A stretch of 64,000 nucleotides of DNA from positions 310,001 to 374,000 of the forward strand of contig JAYQIC010000010.1 in assembly GCA_038141425.1 (NCBI GenBank), given 5' to 3'. The position numbers were made by a program, and so were the translations under genes. Position 1 is the first letter of the stretch. Every line of letters starts with the position of its first letter. Below the pieces are notes generated by a model. The model was not told the origin of the DNA, made no database searches, and was given only the letters and a program-made list of their open reading frames with translations. This DNA comes from UBA7985 sp038141425. Lineage in GTDB: Bacteria > Pseudomonadota > Alphaproteobacteria > UBA7985. Of the stretch, positions 18,735-27,126 are shown piece after piece.

Positions 18735-19928
18735 CAGAAGAACGCCTGAATGCCCGTCTGCGCCCGTCCCAGGATCAGCGCGTGCACGTCGTGGGTGCCT
18801 TCATAGGTATTGACGGTCTCCAGATTGGCGGCGTGGCGCATGATCTGATAGCCGATCTGGATGCCATTACCGCCGTGCATGTCCCGGCTCATCCGCGCGA
18901 TATCCAGCGCCTTGCCGCAGTTGTTGCGCTTGACCACAGAGATCATTTCCGGAGCGGCCTGACCGGTTTCGAGCAACCGCCCGACGCGGAGCGAGCCTTG
19001 CAGACCCAGCGCAATCTCGGTCTGCATGTCGGCGAGCTTTTCTTCTGAAACAGCTGGGTCGCGGCCAACGGGCGGTCGAACTGGCGCCGGTCCATGCCGT
19101 AGCTGTGGGCGCGGAACCAGCAGTCCTCGGCAGCCCCCATCACGCCCCAGGAGATGCCGTAGCGCGCCGAGTTTAGGCAGGAGAACGGGCCCTTGAGACC
19201 ATCGGCGCCCGGCAGCAAAGCATCTTCGCCAACCTCGACCCCGTCCATCACGATCTCACCGGTCACCGACGCCCGCAGGGACAGCTTGCCTTCGATCTTG
19301 GGCGCGCTCAGCCCCGCCATACCTTTTTTCCAGCACGAAGCCCTTTGATCCGGTCACCGTGCTCCTCGGACTTGGCCCAGACCACGAACACGTCGGCGAT
19401 CGGCGCGTTGGAGATCCACATTTTCGACCCGGTCAGCCGGTAGCCGGTTGCGGTCTTCTCAGCCCGCGTCTTCATCGAACCGGGGTCAGAACCCGCCTCG
19501 GGCTCGGTCAGACCAAAGCAACCGATGAGCTCGCCGCGGGCCAACCCGGGCAGATACTTCTGTTTTTGCTCTTCGCTGCCGAACTGGTTGATCGGGTGCA
19601 TGACCAGCGATGATTGCACGGAGGCCATGGAGCGGTAACCGCTGTCCACGCGCTCGATCTCACGGGCGACGAGGCCGTAGGCGACATAGCCTGCGCCGGC
19701 GCCGCCATACTGTTCGGGGATGGTCACGCCCAGCAGGCCGGCCTGCCCCATCAGCCGGAACAGACCCGGCTCGACGCCCTCGTTCATATACATATCTTCG
19801 ACGCGGGTTTGCAGCTCGGCTGCCGCAAAGGCTGCCGCGCTGTCGCGAACCATGCGCTCTTCGTCGGTCAGCTGATCATCAAGCCGAAAGGGATCTTGCC
19901 AGTTAAAGGCGGCCACGGGTCTCTCCAT
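18734..19928 (-). CDS. gcdH: Glutaryl-CoA dehydrogenase (frameshifted)
   Basis: Three frames join (breaks near 19315 and 19040) into about 398 residues of the acyl-CoA dehydrogenase family. Strings diagnostic of glutaryl-CoA dehydrogenase include FNWQDPFRLDDQLTDEERM, REIERVDSGYRSMASVQSSL and GCFGLTEPEAGSDPGSM (FAD site). The glutamate base is expected in the C-terminal ANLETVNTYEGTHDVHAL. It oxidises and decarboxylates glutaryl-CoA to crotonyl-CoA in lysine, tryptophan and glutarate breakdown. With the CoA-transferase and transaminase downstream it suggests a catabolic unit for a C5 omega-amino acid or glutarate. Confidence 0.9.
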
Positions 19929-20055
19929 CCAGAGGGCGGGTCCAGCAAAGCTGTTCGACCGGCATCATAGACGCGGACAGGTTGCGGGGGAAGCCAACAA
20001 GAGCCCCGAATTTCCGTCATGGCGACGCAGTGAAAGGGGAAAGAGCGAACAGCCC

Positions 20056-20409
20056 CTAGCTGCAGAATTCCTCGTGAAGGATCGCCACCAGGTTTTTTAC
20101 GACGTCATTTTCCAGTCGGTAGAAGATGAACTTCTCATTGCGGCGACTGGCAACCAGCCCGGAAAGCTTCAGGCGATTCAGATGGTGGGACGTCAGGCTT
20201 TGCTTTGCGTCGACGAGATCGGCCAGTTCTGAAACCGTGCGCTCACCCTCCATGAGGTGGCAGAGCAACATCAGCCGCGTCGGCGTCGCGATAGCACGCA
20301 GGAAATCGCAGGCGCTCTCGGCGTTTTCGAGCAGCGCAGTGGCGTCCATGACGCTCGCCTCGCTAGGCGGTGCTGCATCTAGAGCAGGTGCTGAATTCGA
20401 CGGGTTCAT
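20056..20409 (-). CDS. ArsR-family repressor, SqrR/BigR-like (probable persulfide sensor)
   Basis: A winged-helix ArsR regulator of 117 residues from the ATG at 20409; ATG 20442 or TTG 20481 would extend it. The DNA-reading helix is in AKQSLTSHHLNRLK and the wing in RRNEKFIFYRL. The metal motif ELCVCDL is absent. Instead a cysteine in RLMLLCHLMEGER (C50) and one at the C-terminus (HEEFC, C116) lie exactly 66 residues apart, the same spacing as the two redox cysteines of SqrR (C41 and C107). This supports a persulfide-responsive repressor. Its targets are not obvious: gcdH lies downstream on the same strand, while soeABC is 7 kb away. Confidence 0.78.
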   Translation of the reverse strand: MNPSNSAPALDAAPPSEASVMDATALLENAESACDFLRAIATPTRLMLLCHLMEGERTVSELADLVDAKQSLTSHHLNRLKLSGLVASRRNEKFIFYRLENDVVKNLVAILHEEFCS

Positions 20410-20595
20410 AGATGTTACTGCCTGAGTTGTGCCGTACTTCATTATTTTTGTCGGCGCCGCATAGTCAATCCGGGGCCTCAAAACCTAAGGCGCTGTGCGG
20501 CCGCAAACACCTGTAGACTTTGACGGAAACCCTTGGCCACGCCCAGAAATAAATCCAACTGTTACACTATCACAATGACGCACAGGAATCCAAAG

Positions 20596-20617
20596 TTTAT
20601 TTGAATATTCAAATAAA
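20596..20617. promoter_or_regulatory. Perfect 22-bp palindrome, probable operator of the BetI-like repressor
   Basis: The sequence TTTATTTGAATATTC plus AAATAAA reads the same on both strands over 22 bp, centred about 80 bases before the regulator start. Its core TTGAATATTCAA resembles TetR/BetI-type operators. Autoregulation of the gene at 20685, and possibly control of the divergent ArsR gene, is likely. Confidence 0.65.
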
Positions 20618-20684
20618 AATTGCTAGTGAATGAGCGAGGCAAATGTTGCAAAACAGAAGGGCCGAAGACTGGAGGCCAAAATCA

Positions 20685-21329
20685 ATGCCTACGGACACCA
20701 TCCAACTTCGTCCTCGCAAAGAGCGCAAGGAGAACGCCGACCGTCGACGGCGCCAATTGCTCGACGCCACTCGCCGTTCGATCGTTAACAACGGCTTGCG
20801 ACGCACCACGCTGGCTACCGTCGCCGCTGAAGCTGGTCTCTCGCCTGGCGTTGCTGTTTTCTACTTCCAGACCAAGAGCGCCCTGCTGACCGAAGCGCTG
20901 CGCGACCTCTACGCGACCTACGAACGCAATTGGAACAGATTGCTGGCAGCAGCGGGCGATCACCCCATCGATAGGCTGGTTGCGCTGATCGATGCCGAGT
21001 TCGACCCGAAGGTCTGTAACAACGAATTTATTTCTGTCTGGTTCGCGTTTTGGGGGGAAAAGGAGCTGGTGGTGGCCCAAGGCGACGAGCTCGCGGCCTT
21101 CGATAACCGCGTGGAGAAAGTGGGCTTGAAAATCCTCGAAGAGCTGCTTCCCGGGGAACCAGAGCGTGCGAAGGACCTATCAAGCTGGATTGAAACAATG
21201 TTGGCTGGCCAGTGGCTGTTGCTGCATACGGACCCGGACAGCCATTCAAGCAGTTCGCGGGAAATGGTGCTGCAATTTCTCGCCACACAAATCCCTGAGC
21301 ACCGTGATGCCATTTTGAGCCGGGCCTGA
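20685..21329 (+). CDS. TetR-family regulator, BetI-like
   Basis: A 214-residue intact protein; the ATG at 20685 follows GGAGG with 9-base spacing. After a basic tail (RPRKERKENADRRRRQLLDA) the helix-turn-helix reads TTLATVAAEAGLSPGVAVFY, and the second domain contains FISVWFAFWGEKELV, which resembles the BetI C-terminal domain where choline or betaine aldehyde is sensed. A perfect palindrome lies upstream. The nearby proXWV genes fit a role in osmoprotectant metabolism, although no betA or betB is present in the window. TetR family membership is certain; the BetI subgroup is a reasoned guess. Confidence 0.82.
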   Translation: MPTDTIQLRPRKERKENADRRRRQLLDATRRSIVNNGLRRTTLATVAAEAGLSPGVAVFYFQTKSALLTEALRDLYATYERNWNRLLAAAGDHPIDRLVALIDAEFDPKVCNNEFISVWFAFWGEKELVVAQGDELAAFDNRVEKVGLKILEELLPGEPERAKDLSSWIETMLAGQWLLLHTDPDSHSSSSREMVLQFLATQIPEHRDAILSRA

Positions 21330-21363
21330 TTTCAAGCTCTGTCTGTATGCAGGTCCGGAGGCG

Positions 21364-21415
21364 GGTCTGAATGCCGGTCGGTCTGAATGCCGGTCTGAAT
21401 GCCGGTCTGAATGCC
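21364..21415. repeat. 12-bp tandem repeat, four copies
   Basis: GGTCTGAATGCC occurs at 21364, 21380, 21392 and 21404; the first two copies are separated by a 4-base GGTC and the rest abut. A degenerate copy (TCTGTATGCAGGTC) lies just before. It falls in the 240-base gap between the BetI-like regulator and the first unknown exported protein, in no supported gene. Confidence 0.9.
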
Positions 21416-21569
21416 GGTCGGGGCGACCTGTTGCGGGTGTCTCGGACATCAACGCCGCAGCCTTGTTTGCCCTTTATCGGATATTGTGAGATTATAAGCC
21501 CGTTCTCGTATTTTGAGTTCACATCGTGGCCCCTCGCACAGGGGTCCATTATTTTATCGAGTTTTTTCA

Positions 21570-22252
21570 ATGTTCGCGTCGCTTTTTCAGGGCGCTCAGG
21601 TCCTTGCTGGCTGGGCCTTCAGCTGGCTCGTTCCCCCCGCTCTAGCGCATCCATCGACCGGACTCTCCGTCGATGTATCTACGCCCGCCGCATCGCCCGC
21701 TGATGCCCCGCTGGCGGATCGGACGGCGGCGGTCGACACCCTGCCAGGCGATGGTGACAGGTTTGGGGGCGGTCGTGGTCATGACGGCACCTACAGTGCA
21801 CCAACGCCGCGAGGCAGCTTTGAGCAGATTGATCGCCAAGCCGTTCGGGACGCGACCGAGCAATGGCAGGCAAAGGCCCCGGCCCCTGGCGAGCAGAGCG
21901 GACACGACACGGAAATCCTCGCCAGCCTCGCTGAGATCGACCGCCCGTCCGGGCAGGATGCACAACTGACACTGCTGCTGGCGCTGGGTGATGGCGATGG
22001 CCTCGACCCGGCTGCTTTGAGCCGCTTTGCCGAAGACCTCAGCAACGCGTCGTCTTCAGCCCGATTATTCAGCCGCAGGTTACGATCGCCATGAATGACG
22101 CCTTCACCGGCGCCCTGATCACACTCGAAGGCACCGCGAACGCCGCCCTCGACGACGTCTACTGGCGTATCGATACGAGCCTGCCAGACGCCGACGGTGA
22201 GATCACCGACCTGAGCCACAATCTGGCGATCTGGAACACCGACTTGCTCTGA
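21570..22252 (+). CDS. Unknown exported or membrane-associated protein, paralogue 1 of a tandem pair (frameshifted)
   Basis: About 227 residues from ATG 21570, with one frameshift near 22065. The N-terminus (MFASLFQGAQVLAGWAFSWL) is hydrophobic up to a possible cleavage site after PPALA, but has no lysine or arginine, which is odd for a signal peptide. The mature part is acidic and rich in Asp, Ala and Pro. The segment LASLAEIDRPSGQDAQLTLL followed by DGDGLDPAALSRFAEDLS aligns with the next gene (ESLAHFDDGSNQLSLHLLI then DENGLSLPRL). The C-terminus LEGTANAALDD to DGEITDL also matches the next gene (WTGTAADAP to EAGFTTDF). No known family recognised; 75 bases separate the two genes. Confidence 0.6.
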
Positions 22253-22327
22253 GCGCCTTTTCACCTTGTTTTGGGCCGGAGATGTTTCTAGGAAGCAGGC
22301 TGTCCTGCCGGAGTTCCCTCGCCCGCC

Positions 22328-23041
22328 ATGTTCGGATTATTTGACCTGATTGGAAGCTCGTTCCTGCCGCTGATGCAGTTCAGCTTCTGGGTGTTTGGGC
22401 TCAGCGAGCAGGCCGAGGCATTCGCTACCCCCGCGGTTGACGCCAGCGGAAACAGCAGTAGTGACGCCAGCGGGTCGGGTGACACAGCAAAGGCAACAAC
22501 AGCCGATGGAGTGGGCGGCAGCGCTGCTGTCACGGCGACAGCGGACGAAGACCAGAGTTTTATAGCTGATCCTGAGCGGGCGGGCGACGAGACCGGAGCC
22601 ACCCCGCCCGGCGCGTTCCCGCAGGTCGATCGCGCCGTTCAGTCCTACGATGGCGCGCCGGATCTGTCCGGCGCACGGGCGCACAGCACGATCGACGCCC
22701 CAACGCGGGTCGCAGAGAGCCTCGCCCACTTCGACGACGGCAGTAATCAGCTCAGCCTGCATCTGCTGATCGAGGATGAGAACGGCCTGTCCCTGCCCCG
22801 GCTTGAGGCGAGGGCGTTGGCGGCCCTGCAGGTGCACCAGGCCTACTTCAAGGCGCCCATGCTGGTGGACATCGACCCGAGCCTGATCGATGCGACCACG
22901 GCCGAAGTTACCTGGACAGGCACAGCAGCGGACGCACCCGCGCTCTATCTGCCGTTTTCCATGGTGATCGAGGACGAGGCGGGCTTCACCACAGACTTTG
23001 CTGCCCGCCTGCCGGTGCTGACCGACGACACAGCCTTCTGA
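22328..23041 (+). CDS. Unknown exported or membrane-associated protein, paralogue 2 of a tandem pair
   Basis: An intact 237-residue acidic protein. The first 35 residues are hydrophobic (MFGLFDLIGSSFLPLMQFSF, then WVFGLSEQAEAFA) and lack any positive charge, as in its upstream paralogue. A low-complexity Ala/Ser/Thr/Gly linker (residues 36-75) precedes a domain with AESLAHFDDGSNQLSLHLLI, then a segment from APMLVDIDPSLIDATTAEVT to FSMVIEDEAGFTTDF that looks like a beta-sandwich. The shared order of hydrophobic start, disordered linker, two conserved blocks supports gene duplication. No function can be assigned. Confidence 0.68.
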   Translation: MFGLFDLIGSSFLPLMQFSFWVFGLSEQAEAFATPAVDASGNSSSDASGSGDTAKATTADGVGGSAAVTATADEDQSFIADPERAGDETGATPPGAFPQVDRAVQSYDGAPDLSGARAHSTIDAPTRVAESLAHFDDGSNQLSLHLLIEDENGLSLPRLEARALAALQVHQAYFKAPMLVDIDPSLIDATTAEVTWTGTAADAPALYLPFSMVIEDEAGFTTDFAARLPVLTDDTAF

Positions 23042-23138
23042 AACCGGTGCACACCCCGGTTGCCTGACTGTCGGCGCCCCTGCCCCTATATCGGAGCAGG
23101 CACGGCCGGAGACGGGCAAGGCAGTCGGAGGCGCTGAC

Positions 23139-23210
23139 CTCAGAGCGCTAGCACGCGTCCTTCCAGATATTGCCGGAGTGCCGACAAATCTTCCGCTTGA
23201 GCGCTCTGAG
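23139..23210. repeat. Long-armed inverted repeat in a 255-base gap
   Basis: CTCAGAGCGCT (23139-23149) and AGCGCTCTGAG (23200-23210) are perfect 11-bp inverted arms separated by 50 bases. The gap lies between the second unknown plus-strand protein and the end of a convergent minus-strand gene. It may be a terminator-like structure or a small mobile remnant. Confidence 0.6.
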
Positions 23211-23297
23211 AAAGCGTATTTGATCCTTCGCTTCCCCAATCTGGATGGTGTAAACCCTGTGCAAGATGGAGTCTTTGTCTTCCCAGCCAGCAACGCC

Positions 23298-23669
23298 TCA
23301 CGGTTCTCGATCACCTTCCTGGACCTCGATCTGGATGGCAAGCTGTGCGAGTTTTTTGTCCGCCGGGGTGTCCTCGCCTCGCTCGTGCAGTCGTCTGGAA
23401 ACCTTTGCATAATTGATGATCAGGCTTTCGCACTTGGGGCGCACGGACTTATCGCCGTCCAGAAGCGCGAGATGCGCGCCGTCGTAGAACGAGCTAGCCT
23501 CGTCACAGCCTTGCTTCTCACGCTTGTCCATGATGTTTGACTGCCGGTCACGCATCTGCTCAATCGTTCGCTCCGTCTCACCCGAGCCAGTCTGCGCCTG
23601 GGCTGTAGATGCGCTCAAACTGAAAACCACCACCCACAGCGCGCCGGAAATTATCCTCAAAAGGGGCAT
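23298..23669 (-). CDS. Small exported protein with conserved cysteines, paralogue A
   Basis: A 123-residue protein beginning at ATG 23669 (GGAG upstream); an ATG at 23687 would add six residues. The signal peptide MPLLRIISGALWVVVFSLSA ends at TAQA. The mature part is charged and helical, with cysteines in KQGCDEASS and RPKCESLIINYA. The block LLDGDKSVRPKCESL and YAKVSRRLHERG is shared with the next minus-strand gene, which marks the pair as duplicates. It may be a small periplasmic coiled-coil or chaperone-like protein. No family recognised, and a C-terminal frameshift cannot be excluded. Confidence 0.68.
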   Translation of the reverse strand: MPLLRIISGALWVVVFSLSASTAQAQTGSGETERTIEQMRDRQSNIMDKREKQGCDEASSFYDGAHLALLDGDKSVRPKCESLIINYAKVSRRLHERGEDTPADKKLAQLAIQIEVQEGDREP

Positions 23670-23836
23670 CGGTTTGTGCTCCGTCATTCTTCAAGTGAGA
23701 GGGGCCACCCTGCCGGTGGCGGACCTGCTGTGTCTTTCAGGCCGGGGATACCAAGTTTCGGCCTCGGGCGGGCAGGATTAGTGCCGCATCGCCGGATGGC
23801 GCAGGATCTGAAACTTAACCCCACGCGGCGATAGTA

Positions 23837-24382
23837 TCAGTCGCTGATCAGCAGAGTTCCGGCCAAATGCCCCCGGAGCGGCGGCTGCCTCACGTGCTCG
23901 TACAACTCGACCCTGGTTTCATACTGTTCCGCTTGCTTGATCGCGTTATCATGCAAGTTTTTGGCCCCAGCTGAGTCCTCAGGATCGTATTCCGCAGCCA
24001 GTCTCCTTGAGTTAGCGGCAATACGTTCGGCTTGTTCAATTGTGTCACTGATCTTTTTATAGATTTTCGTTGGCGCTTCGGTACACCCATCTTGTGTAGC
24101 TTCCGCGAGGTATTCGCGTACATGGCCAGCAATTTTTCACACTTGTGGCGCGCTGACTTATCGCCACTCCGCACCCATCCGAGATTTTTTCGTCTAATGC
24201 GTCGCGGTCATCGTGACGTGCCCAAAGCAGTCTTTGGTCTCTAAACGATCTTTCAGCCGCTCCTGCCTCTCCTCCTGCTGTTCAACCGTCAACTTGGTTG
24301 GCCGATCTTCAGTCTGCGCTTGGGTTGCGACACTCCGAGGGTGAGCGCACTCAGCCCCGCCAAAAACTTTCATCAAACGCAT
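23837..24382 (-). CDS. Small exported protein with conserved cysteines, paralogue B (frameshifted)
   Basis: Starts at ATG 24382 after AGGAGG. In the starting frame the signal peptide is broken, but a one-base shift after GTTTTT restores LAGLSALTLGV, a normal hydrophobic core. A second shift returns to TQAQTEDRPTKLTVEQQEER and ETKDC. Another break near 24200 leads to RSGDKSARHKCEKLLAMYAN and SRKLHKMG, closely matching paralogue A. A last shift gives YKKISDTIEQAERIAANSRR and a charged coiled-coil-like tail ending TLLISD at 23837. About 180 residues, longer than A at the C-terminus. Function unknown. Confidence 0.58.
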
Positions 24383-24923
24383 GTTCCGATCCTCCTGTGT
24401 GGTTGCGTTGACTTCACGCGCCAAACGGCGCCTGACGGACAGAAAAACTCTTAACAAATTTCTGTCAAATTTTTTATTTTAGCTCCAATGAAATTGCCAA
24501 AGAGCCGATACCCTGTGCAAATTAATCAAATTAGATTTTTCTTTTTTCGGTTTTTCCAAAAGTTTTTGGCTTTACGCGACGCCTGTCCCTTTCGATCAGA
24601 TGTCACGGGACAATCAGCAATTAAGACACTGATAATATTGTTTTTTCTGGCAGGGAGAGAGGCAGTCTGCAGGTTCGGCGTCGCTCCTCGTCAAAGAGCG
24701 TGCCGAGTCTGTCCTGTGGTGAAGCGACCCGACCGCCGCCGCCGGCGGTGTTTCCACAGCGCAGCGGGGAGTGCCTCCTCAAACCCCATCACAATCGGGT
24801 GCTTCGGTGGTGCCACAGGCACGGTCAGGCCGTTGGGGGTCTTCTCGAACAGGCTCGAATCGCGGTCTGTGGCGGTGCAGCGCCACCCCAAGGGTGCGGA
24901 GTCACCTGAGACAGCCGCGTCTC
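24383..24923. other. AT-rich non-coding gap with no convincing gene
   Basis: Bases 24425-24660 are strikingly AT-rich with T and A runs compared with the surroundings. This would suit a promoter for paralogue B and is consistent with foreign DNA. The GC-rich remainder has a 66-codon minus-strand frame (24691-24891) with a segment DRDSSLFEKTPNGLTVPVAP that could be a gene remnant, but it has no good start and no recognisable homology. Nothing else was seen. Confidence 0.45.
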
Positions 24924-25681
24924 CTACCGGGGACTTGGGACCAGCAAATCCCCGAGACGCTGCCGCTGCCGGCCCTCGGCATCAAAGTTTACCGGATCGA
25001 GCCAGGCCAGATAGCCCTGCTTGAGCGAAGGCCATTCACTGTCGATGATCGACCACCAGGCCGTATCCCGGTTGCGGCCATGATTGATCATGTCCTGCCG
25101 GAAGGTGCCCTCGTAGGTGAAACCCAGACGCGCGGCGGTGCGCATCGACGGCTGGTTGTCGGCGTTGCACTTCCACTCGTAACGCCGGTAACGAAGGTCG
25201 TCGAAGACGTGGGCCATGAGCAGGTATTGCGCCTCGGTGGAGACCCGCGTACGCGCCATTTGTGGTGGAAAGCGGACAAAGCCGACCTCGATTGATCCGG
25301 CCGCCGGACGCAGCCGCAGGAAGCTGAACTGCCCAGTGGCCACGTTGGGCAGACCGCAGACCGGGTCGGTCGGAATGACCACGTAGGTGAGGTTATCGAC
25401 CGCGTCGGCGAATTGGCGCCAGGCGGCGACGAAAGCGGCCTGATCCTCGAACGGACCGAGACCGGCGAGAAACATCCACTGTCGCATGTCGGGGTCGGCG
25501 ACCGCCATCTGCGCCCAGAGATCGTCCTCATGGTTCTTCAGCGACAGCGGTTCGAGGCGGCAGTAGCGGCCTCAAAGCACTGCAGCTTCGGGCGCTGCCA
25601 TTCCGGGAGGCCTTCTACGACGGGGCCAAGCTCATTGAGCCAGTCGGGCTCGGCTTTGAGCGGGGGCGTGACGCTGCACAT
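24924..25681 (-). CDS. GNAT-family N-acetyltransferase, RimJ/RimL type (frameshifted)
   Basis: Begins MCSVTPPLKAEPDWLNELGP at 25681. A one-base shift near 25558 restores FEGRYCRLEPLSLKNHEDDL, the typical opening of RimJ/RimL acetyltransferases. The acetyl-CoA core follows with a long beta segment IEVGFVRFPPQMARTRVSTE and the C-terminal NQPSMRTAARLGFTYEGTFR, the family hallmark. About 252 residues. Such enzymes acetylate ribosomal-protein N-termini, tRNAs, polyamines or small molecules; the target is unknown. It overlaps the 3' end of the DMT transporter gene by 67 bases as read, although a frameshift there probably removes the overlap. Confidence 0.84.
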
Positions 25682-26669
25682 GGTGCTTCAGCCTTCTGCG
25701 GGTTGTTACCGGATGCCGTCGTTGTTGGCGCGATCGGTTGCGCAGTCGTCGCCATCGTCAGAGGACGGCGGGTCTGATTGATCAGCACGATCCCGATCAG
25801 GACCAGCGGCAGGCCGACCAGCCCCGACCAGGTCCACTGGTAGCCCTCAACGAAGGTGGAAATGCCCAGCGCGATGGGTGGGAACAGGACGGTGGCGTAG
25901 GCCGCGCGGCTGGCCCCGATCCGGCCGAGCAGGGTGAGGTAGGCGGTAAAGGCCAGCACGCTGCCGAAGACAGCCAGCCACAGCCCGCCGCCGATGTACT
26001 GCCAGCTGACTTCGATGGCGAGTTCCTGTCCGCGGATCAGGCTCAGCGCCAGCATCAGCCCCGCGCCGTAGAGCATGGCCCAAGCGGTCGAGCCCATGAT
26101 CGGCAGGTCGCGCCGCTGTGCGGCGGTCGAGACCATGTTGCCTGAACAGAAACTGAGGGTGCCGAGAATGCAAAGGCCGAGGGCAGCGAGGGCCGAGAAA
26201 GCAAGGCCGGGGTCCTCGCCAGACGGCCCGCTGCCCGCCTGTCCCGCGATCTCGGGCCAGTACAGCAGCAGGATCCCGGCGAAGCCCAGCGCCGAGGCCA
26301 CCAGGCCAAGCGGGGTGATCGGGGTCCGGAATACCGCGGCGCTGAAGAACAGGTTGATCAGTGAGGCACTGGCAAAGACCACGGCAAGCAGGCCTGACGG
26401 CAGGACCAACGCGCCGGTGTAAAAGAAAAAATAGTTGGTGGAGAACAGGAAAAGGCCGATCGACAGTGCCACACCATGCCCCCACAGCGGCAGCGCCAGC
26501 CGCCGCCCGCTGAGCCGGGTGATGATCATCAGCAGGCTGCCTGCGATCACAAACCGCCACACCAGCGATACTTCGGGCGCAATTTCGCCAACCTGCCACT
26601 TCAACGGCAGCCAGCTGGTCGACCAGCCGACAACGACAAGGGCATAGAGCAGAATATCAAAGGTTTCAC
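25615..26669 (-). CDS. DMT-superfamily transporter (EamA), frameshifted at both ends
   Basis: A ten-helix EamA transporter. The central frame starts at 26604, but the in-phase upstream sequence reads ILLYALVVVGWSTSWLPLKW, the normal first helix. A GTG at 26669 reaches it if one base is added in CCTTTG. Downstream helices include GLFLFSTNYFFFYTGALVLP and LYWPEIAG. After LIGIVLINQTRRP the frame runs on into the acetyltransferase gene; an adjacent frame stops at 25688, just before that gene's ATG, and is the likelier real end. Substrate unknown. Confidence 0.8.
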
Positions 26670-26693
26670 GGGCCCGGCTGCCGGGCCGCCGGG

Positions 26694-26978
26694 TCAGTCG
26701 ACGCCCTCGACCAGAACCACATCGCGAACCGACGACTGCGAGGAGAAGCCAACCGCTTTCTGATAGAGCTCGGAGTTGTAGCAGGCCTGAGCGACCTCGA
26801 GGGACGGGAACTCCACAACGACATTGCGCGAACGGTCGCGGCCTTCAAGTTGCACGTGGCGGCCGCCGCGGGCGAGGAAGCGCCCACCGTGGCTCTCGAT
26901 CGCTTCTTTGGCGACACTGGCGTAGTTGCCGTAGACGTCGGAATCGGTGACTTCGACGTTGGCGACCCAGACTTCCAG
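26694..26978 (-). CDS. DUF1330 family protein
   Basis: A small protein of about 94 residues: EVWVANVEVTDSDVYGNYAS, GGRFLARGGRHVQLEGRDRS, RNVVVEFPSLEVAQACYNSE. This is the ferredoxin-like alpha/beta fold of the DUF1330 family, whose members are usually 95-100 residues and uncharacterised. No ATG is present at the expected start. A CTG at 26978 sits six bases after GAGGAG, so it is either a rare start or a miscalled base. The frame remains open further upstream to 27248, but that part is low-complexity and not family-like. Confidence 0.75.
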   Translation of the reverse strand: MEVWVANVEVTDSDVYGNYASVAKEAIESHGGRFLARGGRHVQLEGRDRSRNVVVEFPSLEVAQACYNSELYQKAVGFSSQSSVRDVVLVEGVD

Positions 26979-27070
26979 TCTTTTCTCCTCACAAAACCAT
27001 GGTCCCTGTCTGCCGTGCCGGCGTGCACTCAGACAAGAGTTAATTTTTCTACTCCGGCGCAGGACACACG

Positions 27071-27126
27071 TGCGCGACGCTTGGCCCCGCCGCGCGAAGC
27101 GCGGTCGGGGGCAAGTCGGCGCAACC
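27071..27126. repeat. 56-bp direct repeat, copy 1
   Basis: Identical to the copy at 27418-27473 except one base. It contains an internal dyad (CGCGCGAAGCGCG within CCCCG...CGGGG arms) that can fold into a strong hairpin. It lies in non-coding DNA. Confidence 0.92.

Noticed and set aside
21364..21415. Short CRISPR-like array
   Set aside because: The units abut with no unique spacers and no cas genes are present.
22337..23410. 357-codon minus-strand frame across the second unknown plus-strand protein
   Set aside because: No start signal or domain; it crosses an intergenic gap and the end of another gene. The plus frame has a paralogue next to it.
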